Shown: piece after piece, positions 1-7,804 of the stretch
How the letters are laid out: each line of letters begins with the position of its first letter
Numbering within the stretch: the stretch's first letter is position 1
Assembly (NCBI GenBank): GCA_001689485.1
Contig: LUJQ01000050.1
Location: 1-25,049 of the forward strand
DNA: 25,049 nucleotides
Direction of reading: 5' to 3'
From: Bacteroidales bacterium M6
GTDB lineage: Bacteria > Bacteroidota > Bacteroidia > Bacteroidales > Muribaculaceae
Translations under genes and position numbers: made by a program
Notes under the pieces: model-generated
Told to the model about the DNA's origin: nothing
The model's database searches: none
Seen by the model: the letters and a program-made list of their open reading frames with translations, nothing else

Positions 1-1265
1 ACTCTTATATGGTTTAGCGGACAGTAATAGTTCCAAAACACGTTGATGTCGGCACACCAGCCGTAGCGGTATTCGCCTGGTGCAACAGGATGTTTGGGCA
101 GATAGTGGGTCTGGCTGAACGATGCGCTTGTAAACAACGCATGTGAAAAGTTATATTGGATTCCGAGGCAATAGCCTAACGAGCGCGGGGCATACAGGTT
201 GCCCGGGCGGTCGGGGTTAGGCACCAGGTCGTAGTTCCCGGCGAGAAGGTCGTTGGTAAGCCCGCCGTATCCATGGCCGTAGTTGAAGGTAAGGTAGGTG
301 GTAAGTGGCGGTAGCGGGTGTGCCATCGAACTGAGCTGCACTGCCCAACCGGCCACGTTGTGGTTCCGTTCCTCAATCAGGTCGCGGTAGCCTAGGTTGC
401 GCACGATGCCCGATAAACGGACATGCTCGCCGTCGCCCCATTGATATTGCAGGAATGCGGAGAAATCGGGCAGCCATTCGGATGTTTTAGCCGTTTCGCC
501 GTTGGAAACGTCGATTTGCGATGACGGGTTTTCCAATGAGACTGCAAGGGTCCAATGCTGGCGGAACGTAGGCATATACCTTACCAGTACATCCGTTTTT
601 GAAAGTTTGTTGGTGGCACCTTGGGCATCGACTGTAGGGGCCATGGCCGCAGGGTCGGAGAATGTGGAGTTGGCATAACCTATGGTGAAGTCGCGCAGGG
701 TTGCATAAGCCTTTTTCAGATGAAGCCCTCGGCCTTGGTATCCGTTGAAATTTGCTTCGATATACAGGCGGTAGGTGCCGATGGGGCTTTGCCCTGACAT
801 CTGTAGGAAGAGGGCCGTACCGGCAGGTGTGGTGCCGAACTTGCGTGTCGACGCCGGGTTTTCAGGAATCGGGATAAGATAGGGCATAAACCCGTTGGAG
901 GGTATGGCACCGCCCCAGTCGAACCATCCGCGCATCCTTACCACCCCGCCGATTCCCATCATTAGTTTGGCACTTTTGCTGAGGAACAGGAAATTGGGTG
1001 TTTCAGGATCTTGCATGTGGCGGAATTGGTCGTAGTAGAATGCTGCCACGAGATTGCGGAGGGAATCCTGCTGCGGAGTGCGTATAGGTGAGTTCAGATG
1101 AATCACACGCGGGGAATCATCGTCGAGATTTATAATCTTTGTAGTTGCGATTACCGAGTCGTTATGGGCGGCCATAAGGCTTTTTTTGCCGGAGGCTGCC
1201 GCACCTAGTGCTGATAATGTGCATAATGCGGCTATAATGGCCGCCAACATCCCTTTTTTCATCAT
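1..1265 (-). CDS. DcaP-like outer-membrane porin (3' end outside window)
   Basis: I translated the minus strand from ATG at 1265 and found 421 codons with no stop, so the gene runs off the left edge. It begins with a signal peptide (Met-Met-Lys-Lys, a hydrophobic Ala/Leu core, then Ala-Ala-Ser-Gly near residue 26). A polar linker follows, then a start-of-barrel stretch (KLMMGIGGVVRMRGWFDWGG at about 100-119), and later many alternating aromatic/polar strands. The segment about a strand set reading LKKAYATLRDFTIGYANSTF resembles the DcaP/porin family, in which trimeric 16-stranded barrels pass small anionic solutes across the outer membrane. Substrate is unknown. It lies 176 bases downstream of the M16 protease gene and may be separately transcribed; I saw only a poor -7 match upstream. 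Family call is from remembered motifs, not a search. Confidence 0.75.
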   Translation of the reverse strand, partial: MMKKGMLAAIIAALCTLSALGAAASGKKSLMAAHNDSVIATTKIINLDDDSPRVIHLNSPIRTPQQDSLRNLVAAFYYDQFRHMQDPETPNFLFLSKSAKLMMGIGGVVRMRGWFDWGGAIPSNGFMPYLIPIPENPASTRKFGTTPAGTALFLQMSGQSPIGTYRLYIEANFNGYQGRGLHLKKAYATLRDFTIGYANSTFSDPAAMAPTVDAQGATNKLSKTDVLVRYMPTFRQHWTLAVSLENPSSQIDVSNGETAKTSEWLPDFSAFLQYQWGDGEHVRLSGIVRNLGYRDLIEERNHNVAGWAVQLSSMAHPLPPLTTYLTFNYGHGYGGLTNDLLAGNYDLVPNPDRPGNLYAPRSLGYCLGIQYNFSHALFTSASFSQTHYLPKHPVAPGEYRYGWCADINVFWNYYCPLNHIR

Positions 1266-1441
1266 ATTGGAATTTTTGGTGATATATCCTGTTCAGGAGT
1301 GCAGATAGGTTGTTTAACATTGTTTAAACAAAATCATATCCCGATAGGTTTTCACCAGGTGTAAAAAGGGGTGGCGGTCATCCGGATTTATTGAAAATCA
1401 GGATGGAGGCAATGGATTGCGTGATGTGCTGCAGGCCGGTT

Positions 1442-2674
1442 TCAACCGAGGGTAAGGGTGGAGAAGAGGGACGGGTAGAGGTGGCGGGCGGCATGGAGAA
1501 TGTCGTCGGGTGTAAGCGACATGATTCGGTCGCGGGTTTCGGACGGGGAGTGAACTTTGCCAAAGAAGAGTGTGGCGCGGGCAGCGCTGAGTGCCATTTG
1601 CTCGCAGTTGTCGGTGGCTACAACGAGCTGGCCGAGGTATTGCTGTTTCGCTGCGGCAAGAACACGTTCTGTCAACGGGCTTTTGGTGATTTTATCCAGT
1701 TCTTTCTTTACCAGCTCTGCACACCGGCAGGCATCGGAAGGGTCGCATCCGAAATAAATCGAAAACAGGCCGCAGTCGCTCATCATGTTCAGGTTGGCAT
1801 CGACGGTATAGACCAGGCCGCGGCGTTCACGTAAAGCAACGTTTAGGCGTGAATTCATCCCGGGGCCTCCGAGAATATTGGTCAGAAGTCCGAGCGCTAT
1901 CCGTTCATCACTATGTATGCCCGGAACGGCTGCGCCCATAACGCAATGTGCCTGATGGGTGCCGAGGTCTCGCCGGGTATTGAATCCTGCAACAGGTTTC
2001 GGGGCAATGCGTGTGGGTGCCATCCCGCCAGCCGTGGCCATATCGCCGAATCTGCGTGCGATTACGTCTGCCACCCTTTGCGGCGGCATCATACCGCTGT
2101 AAAATGCCACCATGCGGTTAGGGGTATATGACGTGGTTATATATCGGCGGCATACGTCGGAGGTGAAACGTGATAATGTTTCCGATTCCCCCAGGATGTT
2201 GTGACCGAGCTGTGAACCGTTGAAAAACAGGTTTTCGAATTCGTCGAATACGGCTTCCGATGGTGTGTCAAGGTAGCTGTCAATCTCTTCACGCACCACT
2301 TCGCGTTCTTTTTCAAGCTCTTTTTCAGGGAAAACGGAGTTCCGCAAAAGGTCGGATATTAGTTCGACGGCACGCGACAGGTTGCCGTGAGGGGAAACGG
2401 AGTAGACGGTAGTTTCCTCTTTCGAGGTGAAAGCGTTAAGTTCGCCTCCTACCGCTTCCATACGGTTGATTATGTGGCTTGCCCTACGATGTGTGGTGCC
2501 TTTGAAAATGGTATGCTCTACGAAATGTGCCAGGCCGTAGAACCCGGGTTGTTCGTCGCGGCTGCCGGAGTTGATTGTAACCCCGAAGTAATCGACTTTC
2601 GACTGTTTGCGAAGGCACACAATCCGAAGCCCGTCAGGGAGTGTGAAAATTTCTGTAGGCTGATGTTGCTGCAT
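1442..2674 (-). CDS. M16 family zinc metalloprotease (insulinase/processing peptidase type)
   Basis: A 410-residue zinc peptidase. The inverted zinc motif HFVEH is at residues 50-54 (His50, Glu53, His54), with the third ligand in VREEI at about residue 130, 76 residues after His54, which is the M16 spacing. The second half (from about 180) is the catalytically inactive M16_C-type domain, ending in TLTLG. There is no signal peptide, so a cytoplasmic or peripheral protease is likely, as in the short PqqL/YmxG-like bacterial forms. The frame stays open upstream to a TTG at 2716 that overlaps the ispG stop. I chose the ATG at 2674 because it starts just before the first conserved block and leaves a 28-base gap after ispG. 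The tight spacing suggests cotranscription with ispG. The natural substrate cannot be inferred. Confidence 0.9.
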   Translation of the reverse strand: MQQHQPTEIFTLPDGLRIVCLRKQSKVDYFGVTINSGSRDEQPGFYGLAHFVEHTIFKGTTHRRASHIINRMEAVGGELNAFTSKEETTVYSVSPHGNLSRAVELISDLLRNSVFPEKELEKEREVVREEIDSYLDTPSEAVFDEFENLFFNGSQLGHNILGESETLSRFTSDVCRRYITTSYTPNRMVAFYSGMMPPQRVADVIARRFGDMATAGGMAPTRIAPKPVAGFNTRRDLGTHQAHCVMGAAVPGIHSDERIALGLLTNILGGPGMNSRLNVALRERRGLVYTVDANLNMMSDCGLFSIYFGCDPSDACRCAELVKKELDKITKSPLTERVLAAAKQQYLGQLVVATDNCEQMALSAARATLFFGKVHSPSETRDRIMSLTPDDILHAARHLYPSLFSTLTLG

Positions 2675-2702
2675 GGGCGGGTGTGATATTGTCAATGCTT
2701 CC

Positions 2703-4364
2703 TCATTCGGGATCAACCCATTTCCCGTCAGCTTTCAGAAGGGCTATAAGCCGTTCGAGGGCGAGTTCCGAGGGGATGTTTTTTTCAACAGGTGTTTTCC
2801 CACGGTAGATGCTGACGTTCCCGGCTGCTGCCCCTACATAGCCATAATCGGCGTCGGCCATCTCTCCGGGGCCGTTGACTATACACCCCATGACTGCGAT
2901 TTTAAGACCCTTGAGATGCGAGGTGGCCTCTTTGACGATTTTGACGGTTGACTGGAGGTCGAACAACGTGCGTCCGCATCCGGGGCATGAAACGAATTCA
3001 GTGCGTGAGATGCGTCGGCGGGTGGCCTGTAGGATTCCCAAAGCCAGGCGGTGCCGGGCTTCTTCAGTGATGGTGTCGGCAACAAGGTCGATGCCGTCGA
3101 TCAGCCCGTTCAGAAGCAGGGCGCCGAAATCGGCTGATGAGCGGATTACCACCTTTTCCGGGTCAAGTCCGTTGTAGGTGAGGCGTGCGATTACCGGGAT
3201 TTGAATCCCTGAAGCAGTGAGTGCATGGATGGCTGCCGAGAGTTCGCCAACAGGGTTGGGGTGTGACGAAGTCAGCACCATCACTTTGCCGGGTTCTGTC
3301 CGTGCAATGTCAACAAGCTGCTCATGAGGCAGCGAGGCATCGGCAAGGATTGTTCCCGGCTCGATGATGTCATATCCGGCCACTACCGGAAGGGAACCGC
3401 CACCCACATTCCCAATGCGGTGCGTTGTGCGTTGTTGCGGGTTTACAGGGTCGTATCCCGGCGCTGTCGAACCTTTGATTGACGGGGCGTTGCTGCGGGA
3501 GGCAATGTAGTCGGCCAGTTCGCGTGCTACCGGGATTTCGCATTCCGGGTCTTCGCTGAGCGACACACGGATGGTGTCGCCTATCCCTTGCGCGAGAAGA
3601 GTGCCTATACCGGCTGCCGAGCGGACGCGCCCGTCCTCCCCGTCGCCAGCCTCGGTAACACCGAGATGAAGGGGGAAGTGCATATCTTCCTTATCCATGG
3701 CATCGACCAGCAGGCGCACTGTGTGAACCATCACCACTGTGTTGCTGGCCTTTATGGAAATCACAATGTCGTGGAAATCATGCTTGACCGCTACCCGCAG
3801 GAATTCCATGGCGCTTTCCACCATCCCTGCGGGGGTGTCGCCGTAACGGCTCATTATCCGGTCGGATAGCGAGCCGTGGTTCACCCCTATGCGAACCGCA
3901 GTGGAGTGCTTTCGGCATAATTCCAAAAACGGGCCGAAAGTATCCTCGATTTTCTGTAGCTCGAGTGCATATTCCTCGTCGGTGTATTCAAGTTGTTTGA
4001 ATACCCTCCCCGGGTCGACGAAGTTGCCGGGGTTGATGCGCACTTTTTCAACCTCGGTTGCGGCTGCAAAAGCCGCTTTGGGGTTGAAATGAATGTCGGC
4101 AACCAGTGGAATCTGGCATCCACGGCGTCGCAACTCCTTGCGTATTTCGCCCATGCTGCGGGCTTCGCGCTCCCCTTGGGCGGTTAGACGGTCGATGTCG
4201 GCTCCGGCGGCTGCAATGCGTTCGGCCTGGTCGGCAGAAGCGGCGATGTCGTTTGTCGATGTGTTGTTCATTGACTGGAGGCGCACCGGGTAGTCGCTTC
4301 CTATAAGCACATCACCAACGCGGGTGGTGGATGTGGGGCGGCGGTTGTAGTCGAAAACGCTCAT
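2703..4364 (-). CDS. ispG: 4-hydroxy-3-methylbut-2-enyl-diphosphate synthase, long form
   Basis: IspG (GcpE) makes HMBPP from methylerythritol cyclodiphosphate in the penultimate step of the MEP isoprenoid pathway, using a [4Fe-4S] cluster. The N-terminal TIM barrel starts at about residue 10 (VGDVLIGSDYPVRLQSM). A large insert between barrel and C-terminal domain makes this the three-domain form seen in Bacteroidetes, chlamydiae and plants. The C-terminal cluster ligands are in CPGC (Cys460, Cys463) and GCIVNGPGE (Cys494, with the conserved Glu at 501). The open frame extends 38 codons upstream into purE. The ATG at 4364 (MSVFDYNRRPT) is the better start, since it matches the family N-terminus and lies 32 bases after the purE stop. 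At 553 residues it is slightly shorter than some long-form homologues but looks complete. Confidence 0.95.
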   Translation of the reverse strand: MSVFDYNRRPTSTTRVGDVLIGSDYPVRLQSMNNTSTNDIAASADQAERIAAAGADIDRLTAQGEREARSMGEIRKELRRRGCQIPLVADIHFNPKAAFAAATEVEKVRINPGNFVDPGRVFKQLEYTDEEYALELQKIEDTFGPFLELCRKHSTAVRIGVNHGSLSDRIMSRYGDTPAGMVESAMEFLRVAVKHDFHDIVISIKASNTVVMVHTVRLLVDAMDKEDMHFPLHLGVTEAGDGEDGRVRSAAGIGTLLAQGIGDTIRVSLSEDPECEIPVARELADYIASRSNAPSIKGSTAPGYDPVNPQQRTTHRIGNVGGGSLPVVAGYDIIEPGTILADASLPHEQLVDIARTEPGKVMVLTSSHPNPVGELSAAIHALTASGIQIPVIARLTYNGLDPEKVVIRSSADFGALLLNGLIDGIDLVADTITEEARHRLALGILQATRRRISRTEFVSCPGCGRTLFDLQSTVKIVKEATSHLKGLKIAVMGCIVNGPGEMADADYGYVGAAAGNVSIYRGKTPVEKNIPSELALERLIALLKADGKWVDPE

Positions 4365-4396
4365 TTGGGGAGGTTGCTGGTTTACGTGGGTTGGAA

Positions 4397-4903
4397 TCAG
4401 TTGGTTTTGAAATCGTAGGCTATCTCTTGCAGGTCGGCATTTGCCTTTACGATTTTTTTGCCAAGGTTGCTGCGCCATGCATTATAGCGTGTGGCAAGGT
4501 TTTCATCGGCCAGCGCGAGGATGCGGGTTGCCAATACGGCGGCGTTCATGGCGCCGTCGATACCGGTTGTTGCCACGGGTATGCCCGGAGGCATCTGTGC
4601 GATTGAGAGCAATGCGTCCTGTCCTTGGAGTGTCGCACTAAGGGGAACTCCTATGACCGGCAGCGGTGTTATTGCGGCAATCACACCCGGAAGTGCGGCA
4701 GCCATGCCGGCGCCTGCAATAATAACCTTGATGCCGCGTGCTTGTGCCTCGCGTGCGAAATCAGCCACTTCGTCGGGGGTACGGTGTGCCGACAGGGCTA
4801 GCATTTCAAACGGGATTTCCATATCGTTGAGGAAATCGGCGGCTTTTTTCATTACGGGGAGGTCGGATGTGCTCCCCATTATAATACTTACTTGGGCGTT
4901 CAT
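4397..4903 (-). CDS. purE: N5-carboxyaminoimidazole ribonucleotide mutase, class I PurE
   Basis: PurE moves the carboxyl group of N5-CAIR to carbon 4 to give CAIR in de novo purine synthesis; it acts as a cytoplasmic octamer. The 168-residue length is normal for class I. The N-terminal phosphate-binding signature IIMGSTSDLPVM is at residues 7-18, the active-site SAHRTPDEV block follows at about 39-47, and the glycine/alanine-rich IIAGAGMAAALPGV block at about 60-73. The start ATG at 4903 fits the family N-terminus well. It precedes ispG by 32 bases and follows the PAP2-like gene by 87 bases, so it is probably part of the same minus-strand unit. No purK is visible in the window; as a class I enzyme it would need PurK elsewhere in the genome. 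Confidence 0.96.
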   Translation of the reverse strand: MNAQVSIIMGSTSDLPVMKKAADFLNDMEIPFEMLALSAHRTPDEVADFAREAQARGIKVIIAGAGMAAALPGVIAAITPLPVIGVPLSATLQGQDALLSIAQMPPGIPVATTGIDGAMNAAVLATRILALADENLATRYNAWRSNLGKKIVKANADLQEIAYDFKTN

Positions 4904-4990
4904 TTTATATGTCGATGTATTGGGTGTTTATTATTGGAATCGATGGATATGCCGATTTTCATGCATTGAAGGCAGGGCTGCTTCATCCTG

Positions 4991-5632
4991 TTAAAATGCG
5001 GGAAGTTGCGCCCCTGAAAAGAACCAGGTGGGAAGGAACGTGCAGAGAAAGCCGTTTGCAAAACCTGCGCCTACCTGCAAAAGTGTGTGGCGTTGCAACA
5101 CAAGCCGTGATGTGCACACCAATCCTGCAAGAATCACCCCCGCAATGAATTCCCACTGCATTTCAACCGGGCTGTTGCCGCTGCACATCAGGAAGAACAA
5201 CATGGCAACGATGCCACCCATCCCGGTGGCGTGACCGCTGATTTTCCAGAAACGGTTTATGACGGTCAGCAACACAAGGGAAACTGCTCCCCCCACGGCA
5301 AACATGGATAGCCATACCGGCGCGTTGACGAAGCGGTAGTAGACCGCAGTGCCGATATAGCACAATCCTGTGATAATATATGGGACTGTGCGGTCAGAGC
5401 GCTCGTTGAGCGTCGGGTCTTTTACCACGCCGGTCTTACTTAGCAGGAAGATGGCAATTACCGGGATGATGCAAGTTGCCACAAACGTGGCGGCTATCAC
5501 CACGGCCTTGGCCTTGTCGGGGCTGTAGCAAAGATAGGATAACCATATGGCCAGGGCAATCCCGTATGTACCCATCAGCAGGGGTGAACATATTGCCGAA
5601 AGGAAGCGGGCGGCTGCTGTTATTGTTTTCAT
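4991..5632 (-). CDS. PAP2-like integral membrane protein with altered catalytic motif
   Basis: A 213-residue protein with about six hydrophobic helices. It carries the layout of the type 2 phosphatidic acid phosphatase family: an Arg in SDRTVPY (Arg81), ISGH at 131-134 instead of PSGH, and SRxxxxxHxxxQ at 175-186 (Ser175, Arg176, His182). The two histidines of the phosphohistidine mechanism are present. However, the usual final Asp is Gln186, and the first motif lacks the RP dipeptide. Such proteins usually hydrolyse lipid or undecaprenyl diphosphates, or transfer phosphate groups, at the inner membrane. The altered motif makes activity uncertain. It starts 35 bases after the rpoN stop, so the two are probably cotranscribed. 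Confidence 0.75.
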   Translation of the reverse strand: MKTITAAARFLSAICSPLLMGTYGIALAIWLSYLCYSPDKAKAVVIAATFVATCIIPVIAIFLLSKTGVVKDPTLNERSDRTVPYIITGLCYIGTAVYYRFVNAPVWLSMFAVGGAVSLVLLTVINRFWKISGHATGMGGIVAMLFFLMCSGNSPVEMQWEFIAGVILAGLVCTSRLVLQRHTLLQVGAGFANGFLCTFLPTWFFSGAQLPAF

Positions 5633-5667
5633 CAGGTGATGCGTTGTGAGGTTGGAAAAATATCGGG

Positions 5668-7179
5668 TTATGTTTTTTTTCTCAGGCGTGCTACCGGGAA
5701 ACCGAGGTTTTCACGGTATTTGGCCACTGTGCGCCTTGCTATGTCGAATCCGGCGTCGGCAAGGAGTGCTGTGATTTCGCGGTCGCTCAACGGTTGCGAT
5801 GGTGATTCGTTTGCTATCGCGTTGCGGATTTCGGCGATTATGCGGTTGGCGGTCACCGTGTCGTCATCTTCCCGTAGTTTTTCATTGAAAAACTTTTTCA
5901 GCGGGTAGAGTCCCCGGAGTGTTGCCACATATTTTCCCTGTGTGGCACGTGATATCACTGACAGGTTGTAACCCGTAAGCGCTGCGATGTCGCGCAGCAC
6001 CATAGGGCGTATATCCTCGTCCTCCTCTGTGATGAAGAAGCGGTGCTGTAGTTTCACGATAGCCGACATCACATTGAATAATGTTTCCTGTCGCAGGGAA
6101 ACGATTTTGATGAAGTTTCGCGCATCATCGCGTTTCCGCCGGATAAACATCCGGGCTTCTTCAAGCCGTTTGTCGTTTCCGTCGGGCACCATGTTGTCAT
6201 TGGCAAACGAGGCTTCCACACGTAGTTCGGGAATCCTGTTGAGCAACGTAAGCGTCAGGTTCCCTTCGGGGTCGGCTTCTACGGCGAAATCGGGAGTTAT
6301 GTGCCTTGACCGCTCTTCAAGCCCGGAAGATGCCAGGGCGCTTCCCGGTTTCGGGTTGAGACGCCCGATTACGGCCAAAGCTTCGTCGAGGTTCTCACGG
6401 GTAATCCCTATTGCCGATGCGATTTTGTCGAAATGCTTTTTCGTGAACAGGTCGAAGTATTTTTCGATTATTTCACGGGCTGTAATTGACTCTGCCGAGC
6501 GGGGTAGCCGCCGGAGTTGCAGGAGCAGGCAGTCGCGCAGGTCGGTAGCGCCTACGCCCGGAGGCTCCATCCCGCGCACTGTTTCCCAGATTCGTTCAAT
6601 CTGTCGGGGCGTTGCGTCGATGCCTTCGTTGATGGCGAGATCGTCGGCCAGTGAGTTGACGGGACGGGTCATGTAGCCGTTGTCGTCGATGCTGCCTATT
6701 ATATATAGCGCTATGCGTGTATCCTCTTCGTTGAGTGTAAGTTCGGATAGTTGCGCCGACAGGAAGTCGATAAGCGTTTCACCCGATGCTGGTGCTGCGG
6801 GTTCGTTATAGGGCGCGTTGTCGAAATTCCGTCGAACAGGTGATGCACTCTCGAAAATATAATCGCCCATTGCCTGGGATGCCTGTTGGAGCGGCTGCTC
6901 AAGATAACCGGGCACATCATCTTCCGACCGGAAATCGGCCAGCTGCATATCCCTGTCGCTTTCGGTGAACACCTCCCCGTCCTCAGTGGCATGGGTGGCA
7001 TTTTCCGCATCATTGTCGACCGCTTCAAGCGCAGGCATTTCGTCTAATGCCCGTTGCACTTCGTCTTCAGCCTCAGGCCCGGTCATTTCCAGCATACGCA
7101 CAAACTGCACCTGCAGGGGCGTAAGCCTCTGCTGCTGCTTGAGTTCGGTTGTAAGTGAAAACGCTTTGTCCATCGGCAT
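5668..7179 (-). CDS. rpoN: RNA polymerase sigma-54 factor
   Basis: RpoN directs core RNA polymerase to GG-N10-GC promoters and needs an AAA+ enhancer-binding activator. All three regions are visible in the 503 residues. The Gln/Leu-rich region I is at 8-50 (TELKQQQRLTPLQVQFVRML). An acidic linker spans about 50-100. The core-binding domain runs from about 120 to 320. The C-terminal DNA-binding part ends with the RpoN box ARRTVAKYRE at 481-490. ATG at 7179 and ATG at 7173 are both possible starts. A -7 element lies at 7248-7255, and a 14-base palindrome sits 8-21 bases before the start codon. No enhancer-binding protein is encoded in this window. Confidence 0.95.
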   Translation of the reverse strand: MPMDKAFSLTTELKQQQRLTPLQVQFVRMLEMTGPEAEDEVQRALDEMPALEAVDNDAENATHATEDGEVFTESDRDMQLADFRSEDDVPGYLEQPLQQASQAMGDYIFESASPVRRNFDNAPYNEPAAPASGETLIDFLSAQLSELTLNEEDTRIALYIIGSIDDNGYMTRPVNSLADDLAINEGIDATPRQIERIWETVRGMEPPGVGATDLRDCLLLQLRRLPRSAESITAREIIEKYFDLFTKKHFDKIASAIGITRENLDEALAVIGRLNPKPGSALASSGLEERSRHITPDFAVEADPEGNLTLTLLNRIPELRVEASFANDNMVPDGNDKRLEEARMFIRRKRDDARNFIKIVSLRQETLFNVMSAIVKLQHRFFITEEDEDIRPMVLRDIAALTGYNLSVISRATQGKYVATLRGLYPLKKFFNEKLREDDDTVTANRIIAEIRNAIANESPSQPLSDREITALLADAGFDIARRTVAKYRENLGFPVARLRKKT

Positions 7180-7186
7180 TAATCAG

Positions 7187-7200
7187 GGATTGGCCAATCC
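7187..7200. promoter_or_regulatory. 14-base perfect palindrome before rpoN start
   Basis: GGATTGGCCAATCC is perfectly self-complementary and lies 8-21 bases upstream of the rpoN ATG (7179), downstream of the candidate -7 element at 7248-7255. It could be an operator or a leader structure affecting translation; a chance palindrome is also possible. It has no loop, so as RNA it would pair poorly, which favours a DNA-binding site if it is functional. Confidence 0.3.
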
Positions 7201-7247
7201 AGGAGCAATGGGGCGGTAGAATATGTCCTTATGTTCGATTGGTGTTA

Positions 7248-7255
7248 CAAAATTA
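7248..7255 (-). promoter_or_regulatory. rpoN promoter -7 element
   Basis: On the minus strand this reads TAATTTTG, an exact match to the Bacteroidetes -7 consensus TAnnTTTG, 69 bases upstream of the rpoN ATG. The -33 side is weak: no clean TTTG at 19-21 bases. It suggests rpoN can be transcribed separately from folB. Confidence 0.45.
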
Positions 7256-7292
7256 CAAAATTTCGTGCAAATAGAGAACGGGATTCCGCATG

Positions 7293-7685
7293 CTACCATT
7301 CAAGTGTTGCCGAGGCTGCCCGGAGCTGGATGCCGAGCGGCGGGGTGAGTTTCGCGATTTTTACATATCCTGCCGTTATTGAGGGATAACGTGTTAGCAC
7401 GGATTGCCTGATGCGTGCCGCCACATGCTCGATGAGGTTTGAGGGAACCGCCATTTCATGGGTGATGATTGCCGCGATTTCGGCATAGTTGACTGTGTTG
7501 CCGAGTTCGTCGGAAACAGGCAATAATGCATCGTTACCATGTGAGGTTGATGGCGCTTCATACTCGGGTACAGGGTAGGTTAGTGATACTGATACTTCAT
7601 AGAAGTTGCCTACACGCCGCTCCTGTTCCATGACCCCGTGGAAGGCATAAAGCCTTATGCGGTCGATTTCAATTGTAACCTTCAT
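7293..7685 (-). CDS. folB: Dihydroneopterin aldolase
   Basis: FolB cleaves 7,8-dihydroneopterin to 6-hydroxymethyl-dihydropterin and glycolaldehyde in folate synthesis; it works as a cytoplasmic oligomer. The 130 residues show the family pattern. RLYAFHGVMEQERRVGNFYEVSV is the N-terminal pterin-binding block, seen in parts: AFHGV near 15, and the Glu/Arg run after it. NTVNYAEI lies in the middle, and the C-terminal VKIAKLTPPL holds the catalytic lysine region. A middle insert of about 15 polar residues (around 55-70) is longer than in many homologues. The frame extends to a TTG at 7694, but that codon lies inside the candidate -7 element. I therefore chose ATG at 7685. Confidence 0.93.
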   Translation of the reverse strand: MKVTIEIDRIRLYAFHGVMEQERRVGNFYEVSVSLTYPVPEYEAPSTSHGNDALLPVSDELGNTVNYAEIAAIITHEMAVPSNLIEHVAARIRQSVLTRYPSITAGYVKIAKLTPPLGIQLRAASATLEW

Positions 7686-7691
7686 ATTTTG

Positions 7692-7699
7692 CAAAGTTA
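7692..7699 (-). promoter_or_regulatory. folB promoter -7 element
   Basis: Minus strand TAACTTTG matches TAnnTTTG exactly and ends 6 bases before the folB ATG at 7685, so the transcript would have a very short leader or none. No clear -33 box at the expected distance. Its position argues against the upstream TTG start. Confidence 0.45.
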
Positions 7700-7707
7700 C
7701 ATTATTT

Positions 7708-7739
7708 CTTGCCGCATAGTGTTATTTTGAGTAATTTTG
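7708..7739 (+). promoter_or_regulatory. Promoter of the first glycosyltransferase gene
   Basis: CTTG at 7708-7711, a 20-base spacer, then TAATTTTG at 7732-7739. This fits the Bacteroidetes sigma-A pattern TTTG-N19-21-TAnnTTTG with one mismatch in the -33 box. Transcription would start about 7746, giving a leader near 59 nt that contains the 7760-7782 palindrome. Confidence 0.6.
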
Positions 7740-7759
7740 TTCTAAGAAGTGATTTGGAG

Positions 7760-7782
7760 ATTGAAGTCAAGCTGACTTCAAT
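7760..7782. promoter_or_regulatory. Inverted repeat in glycosyltransferase leader
   Basis: Two perfect 10-base arms, ATTGAAGTCA and TGACTTCAAT, flank the 3-base centre AGC. It lies 20 bases after the -7 element and 22 bases before the ATG at 7805. It could be an operator for a dimeric regulator, or form a 10-bp hairpin with a tight loop near the ribosome site. It has no T-run, so it is not a standard intrinsic terminator. Confidence 0.5.
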
Positions 7783-7804
7783 TTATTAGATAAGCTTAGA
7801 CCGG

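Noticed and set aside
1391..1834. A 147-codon plus-strand frame opposite the M16 protease gene
   Set aside because: It is the mirror of a clear protease coding sequence, with no family resemblance of its own.
2675..2716. Upstream TTG start for the M16 protease, overlapping ispG
   Set aside because: The extra 14 residues match nothing conserved, and an ATG at 2674 gives normal spacing after ispG.
4365..4478. Extended N-terminus of ispG reaching into purE
   Set aside because: The extra 38 residues overlap the purE 3' end in another frame; the ATG at 4364 fits the family N-terminus.
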